A DNA stretch of 14,688 nt. Origin: Acidobacteriota bacterium (GTDB taxonomy: Bacteria > Acidobacteriota > Blastocatellia > Pyrinomonadales > Pyrinomonadaceae). Of this stretch, positions 12,347-14,688 are shown one piece after another (position 1 is the first letter of the stretch; the number at the start of each line of letters is the position of its first letter). The stretch is taken from positions 1 to 14,688 of the forward strand of contig JAIVGV010000306.1 in NCBI GenBank assembly GCA_020201365.1, read 5' to 3'. The position numbers were made by a program, and so were the translations under genes. The notes under the pieces were generated by a model that was not told the origin of the DNA, did no database searches, and saw nothing but the letters and a program-made list of their open reading frames with translations.

Positions 12347-14688
12347 GTGGCAGAGACTCCTGACAAGCTGGTGAAGCGAGAGCCGGAAGCTCCCGCCGCC
12401 GATCCGATAGTCAGCCGCTCGACGAGCGGCGTGCTCCTGATCTGCGCGCTCCTCCTGATGGCGTCGCTCGGCTGGGCGCTCTACGACGAGGTTTACGGGC
12501 TGCGCCCCTGGAAGGGCTACCAGCGCGAGTTCGTCACGCGCTACAACCGCTACCTCAACCGGCTGAAGCGGCAGAAGTCGAAGTCGGAAGAGCAGGGGAC
12601 GGAGAAAGAGGTCAAGCAGCGCCCCGAATACCAGCAGCTCGCCCAAGCTGCGAGCGACGCGCGCGCGGCGGTCGATCCGCAGCTCAAGGAGATCGATCAC
12701 CAGATCGGTTTCATAGACAAGCAGCTCGACGCGATCACGGAGAACTATCAGGACAAGCGCGGGCGCATCACCGTCGCCAACTACCGCGTCGAGACGGCGA
12801 AGCCGAGCGCGAAGGACTCTCTGCGCAGGGACGTGGAGTCTCTGCGCAGCCAGCCGATCACCGTCCAGATGCCGGTCTCGCCCGACTCGAACAAGACGCA
12901 GAAGACGACCTTCCACTACCCGGAACTCGAAGCCAAGTACCTCGGCCTCAAGGATCAGAAGGCGAAGCTCCTCGTCCAGAAGGGCGACCTCTTAAAAGAG
13001 CCCGACGAGCAGGCGAAGAAGCGCGACGCCTACCTGAAGGACAACATCATCGGCGTCAGCGCCGATCAGATCGCGAAGCTCATCGAGGGCAACAAGAAGT
13101 TCGACTACACGATCAAGCAGATCAACATCAACGGCGACGAGATCGTTGACCGCTGCGAGACCTGCCACCTCGGCGTGCGCGCCAACATCGAACTCACGCC
13201 CGCCGATTTCAAAGTCCCGCGCAAGAAGATCGACCCGCTCGCACGCGCCTTCGTCAGCCACCCGACGCCGGAGCTGTTCGCCATCCACAACCCCGACAAG
13301 TTCGGCTGCTCCGCCTGCCACTGGGGCAACGGTCGCGCGACGACCTCGGTCGAGAAGGGGCACGGCGACAACCCGTTCTGGTCGTTCCCGATGTTCCACA
13401 AGGAGAACGCCGAGGCCGGCTGCCAGCAGTGCCACGCGCAGGATCGCGTCCTGCAGTACGCGCCCGTCCTGACGCGCGGCAAGGACATCTTCCAGGAGCG
13501 CGGCTGCGTCGGCTGCCACCGCTCCGAGGGCTTCGACCGAGAGACCGACGGACTCTCGAACGCGCGCCAGCAGATCAAGCAGCTCGAAGACGAACTCTCG
13601 AACAACGACCGCGACGCGCGCGCCGCCACCGCCGAGGCGGGCGGGGAGAACACGCCCGAAGACAAGGCGCAGGCGTTGCTCGCGCGCGCGACGGCGCTGC
13701 ACGTGACGAACAGCCAGTTGGAAGCGCGCATCGAGCAGTTGAACACGCAGGCGCGCTACCTGATGCAGGATCAGAAGAAGGTCGGACCGAACCTCAAGGA
13801 CGTGCGCCTCAAGCTCCGACGCGACTGGATTCCCGTCTGGCTCAAAGACCCGCAGGCGTTCCGTCCGGGCACGAAGATGCCGACCTTCTGGTACATCAAC
13901 TCCGAGCACCAGTTCGTCCGCGCGAAGGACAAGCAAGAGAGCGACCACGAGCGCCAAGCCATCGCCGCGTACCTGTGGCAGAACGCCTTCGACGGTCAAG
14001 TGCCCGTCCAGGAGCCGGGCAACGCCGGGCACGGCGAGCAGCTCTTCAAGTCAATCGGCTGCCTCGCGTGCCACTCCGTCGGCGAGGGCGATCAGAAGGT
14101 CGGCGGCACGTTCGCCGCGAACCTGACGCGCGTCGGCGAGAAGGAGAACTACGACTACACGGTGCGCTGGATCTACAACCCGCGCGAGCGCTGGGCTCCC
14201 TACTGCCCGAAGGAGAAGCGCGATCTCACGCGCGAGGACTACGAGAAGAACGGCAAGCCCTACGTCTTCGACATCCACGGCAACTCCAAGTGCCCGAACG
14301 ACGGCGCGGAGCTGCAGGTGCAGAACATGACGGTGATGCCGAACTTCCGCCTCTCGGAACAGGACGCGCGCGACATCGCCACGTATCTTTTCTCGCTCAC
14401 GAACAAGACCGCGCTGCCCGACGCCTCCTACATGGAGGACACGAAGCTCGCCGCCGAGGGCGCGGGCTTCATCAAGCAGTACGGCTGCGCGGGCTGCCAC
14501 GAGATCAAGGGCTTCGAGGACGAGCAGCGCATCGGCAAGGAGTTGACCGCCGAGGGCGCGACGCCCATCGAGCGACTCGACTTCGCGCTCCTCACCGCCT
14601 CCGCCGAGAAGGGGATCGATCCCTTCACCAACAAGCGTATGCCGGCGAGCGGCGACCGCAAAGACTGGTACGACCGCAAGGGCTTCTT
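12347..14688 (+). CDS. Large membrane-anchored multiheme cytochrome c (3' end beyond the window)
   Basis: The frame is open to the window edge, giving at least 780 residues. GTG 12347 is preceded at 7 bases by GGAGGTGA (12332-12339), an excellent ribosome binding site. A membrane helix lies at about 27-46, so the rest should be periplasmic. Residues about 55-250 are charged and helical, probably coiled coil. Six heme-binding CXXCH motifs follow: CETCH (270), CSACH (321), CQQCH (359), CVGCH (387), CLACH (572) and CAGCH (714). The last three belong to cytochrome c-type domains: the 387 heme pairs with KVGPNL and PGTKMPTFW (Met ligand), the 572 heme with MTVMPNF, and the 714 domain is cut by the edge. 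Placed after the cytochrome b genes, it is the likely electron acceptor of the complex. Confidence 0.9.
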   Translation, partial: MAETPDKLVKREPEAPAADPIVSRSTSGVLLICALLLMASLGWALYDEVYGLRPWKGYQREFVTRYNRYLNRLKRQKSKSEEQGTEKEVKQRPEYQQLAQAASDARAAVDPQLKEIDHQIGFIDKQLDAITENYQDKRGRITVANYRVETAKPSAKDSLRRDVESLRSQPITVQMPVSPDSNKTQKTTFHYPELEAKYLGLKDQKAKLLVQKGDLLKEPDEQAKKRDAYLKDNIIGVSADQIAKLIEGNKKFDYTIKQININGDEIVDRCETCHLGVRANIELTPADFKVPRKKIDPLARAFVSHPTPELFAIHNPDKFGCSACHWGNGRATTSVEKGHGDNPFWSFPMFHKENAEAGCQQCHAQDRVLQYAPVLTRGKDIFQERGCVGCHRSEGFDRETDGLSNARQQIKQLEDELSNNDRDARAATAEAGGENTPEDKAQALLARATALHVTNSQLEARIEQLNTQARYLMQDQKKVGPNLKDVRLKLRRDWIPVWLKDPQAFRPGTKMPTFWYINSEHQFVRAKDKQESDHERQAIAAYLWQNAFDGQVPVQEPGNAGHGEQLFKSIGCLACHSVGEGDQKVGGTFAANLTRVGEKENYDYTVRWIYNPRERWAPYCPKEKRDLTREDYEKNGKPYVFDIHGNSKCPNDGAELQVQNMTVMPNFRLSEQDARDIATYLFSLTNKTALPDASYMEDTKLAAEGAGFIKQYGCAGCHEIKGFEDEQRIGKELTAEGATPIERLDFALLTASAEKGIDPFTNKRMPASGDRKDWYDRKGF

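Noticed and set aside
11161..14500. Long - strand open frames across subunit IV and the cytochrome c gene
   Set aside because: Low-complexity Arg/Asp/Glu-rich or Val/Leu-rich translations opposite clearly recognised + strand genes.

Overview
The window is GC-rich bacterial DNA with dense genes, nearly all on the + strand. Three things together point to Acidobacteriota, probably a Blastocatellia/Chloracidobacterium-type lineage: a Rieske - split cytochrome b - multiheme cytochrome c cluster, an alanine/proline-rich secreted protein, and a chelatase cluster with BchH-type subunits. This placement is inference; the window holds no rRNA or other marker.

Layout. (1) 1-1224: the 3' part of secG, a free-standing HNH endonuclease gene, tRNA-Leu(GAG) and a clear intrinsic terminator. 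(2) 1401-2579: a secreted protein of unknown function with a PPC-like beta domain, a long low-complexity linker and a C-terminal pair of short beta repeats. (3) 2648-8627: a metal (probably magnesium) chelatase cluster. The AAA+ part (ChlI/BchI-like) and the VWA part (ChlD/BchD-like) form one fused gene that is broken by a +1 (or -2) frame change at about 3970-4010. The large subunit BchH/ChlH is encoded by two genes in reversed order: the gene for its C-terminal half (4721-6463) comes before the gene for its N-terminal half (6474-8627). The break falls cleanly between conserved blocks. (4) 8635-8907, - strand: a small glutaredoxin-like protein, convergent with the chelatase genes. (5) 9219-14688: a bc/b6f-like quinol:cytochrome c oxidoreductase operon made of a Rieske protein, a b6-type cytochrome b, a subunit IV-like C-terminal cytochrome b, and a very large multiheme cytochrome c (six CXXCH motifs visible) that runs off the end of the window.

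How they work together. The AAA+ and VWA modules would form the ATP-driven motor that works with the BchH halves to insert a metal into a tetrapyrrole. BchH-type features (an N-terminal DUF3479-like domain and an ending close to that of ChlH) favour magnesium and a (bacterio)chlorophyll pathway over CobN and cobalt, but no other bch gene lies in the window, so the substrate is not proven. The Rieske/cyt b/cyt c operon would oxidise quinol and pass electrons through the multiheme cytochrome to periplasmic acceptors; such a complex fits either respiration or a phototrophic electron-transport chain. The most unusual features are the split and swapped bchH, the frame change in the fused chlI-chlD gene, and the coiled-coil insertion inside a cytochrome c domain.
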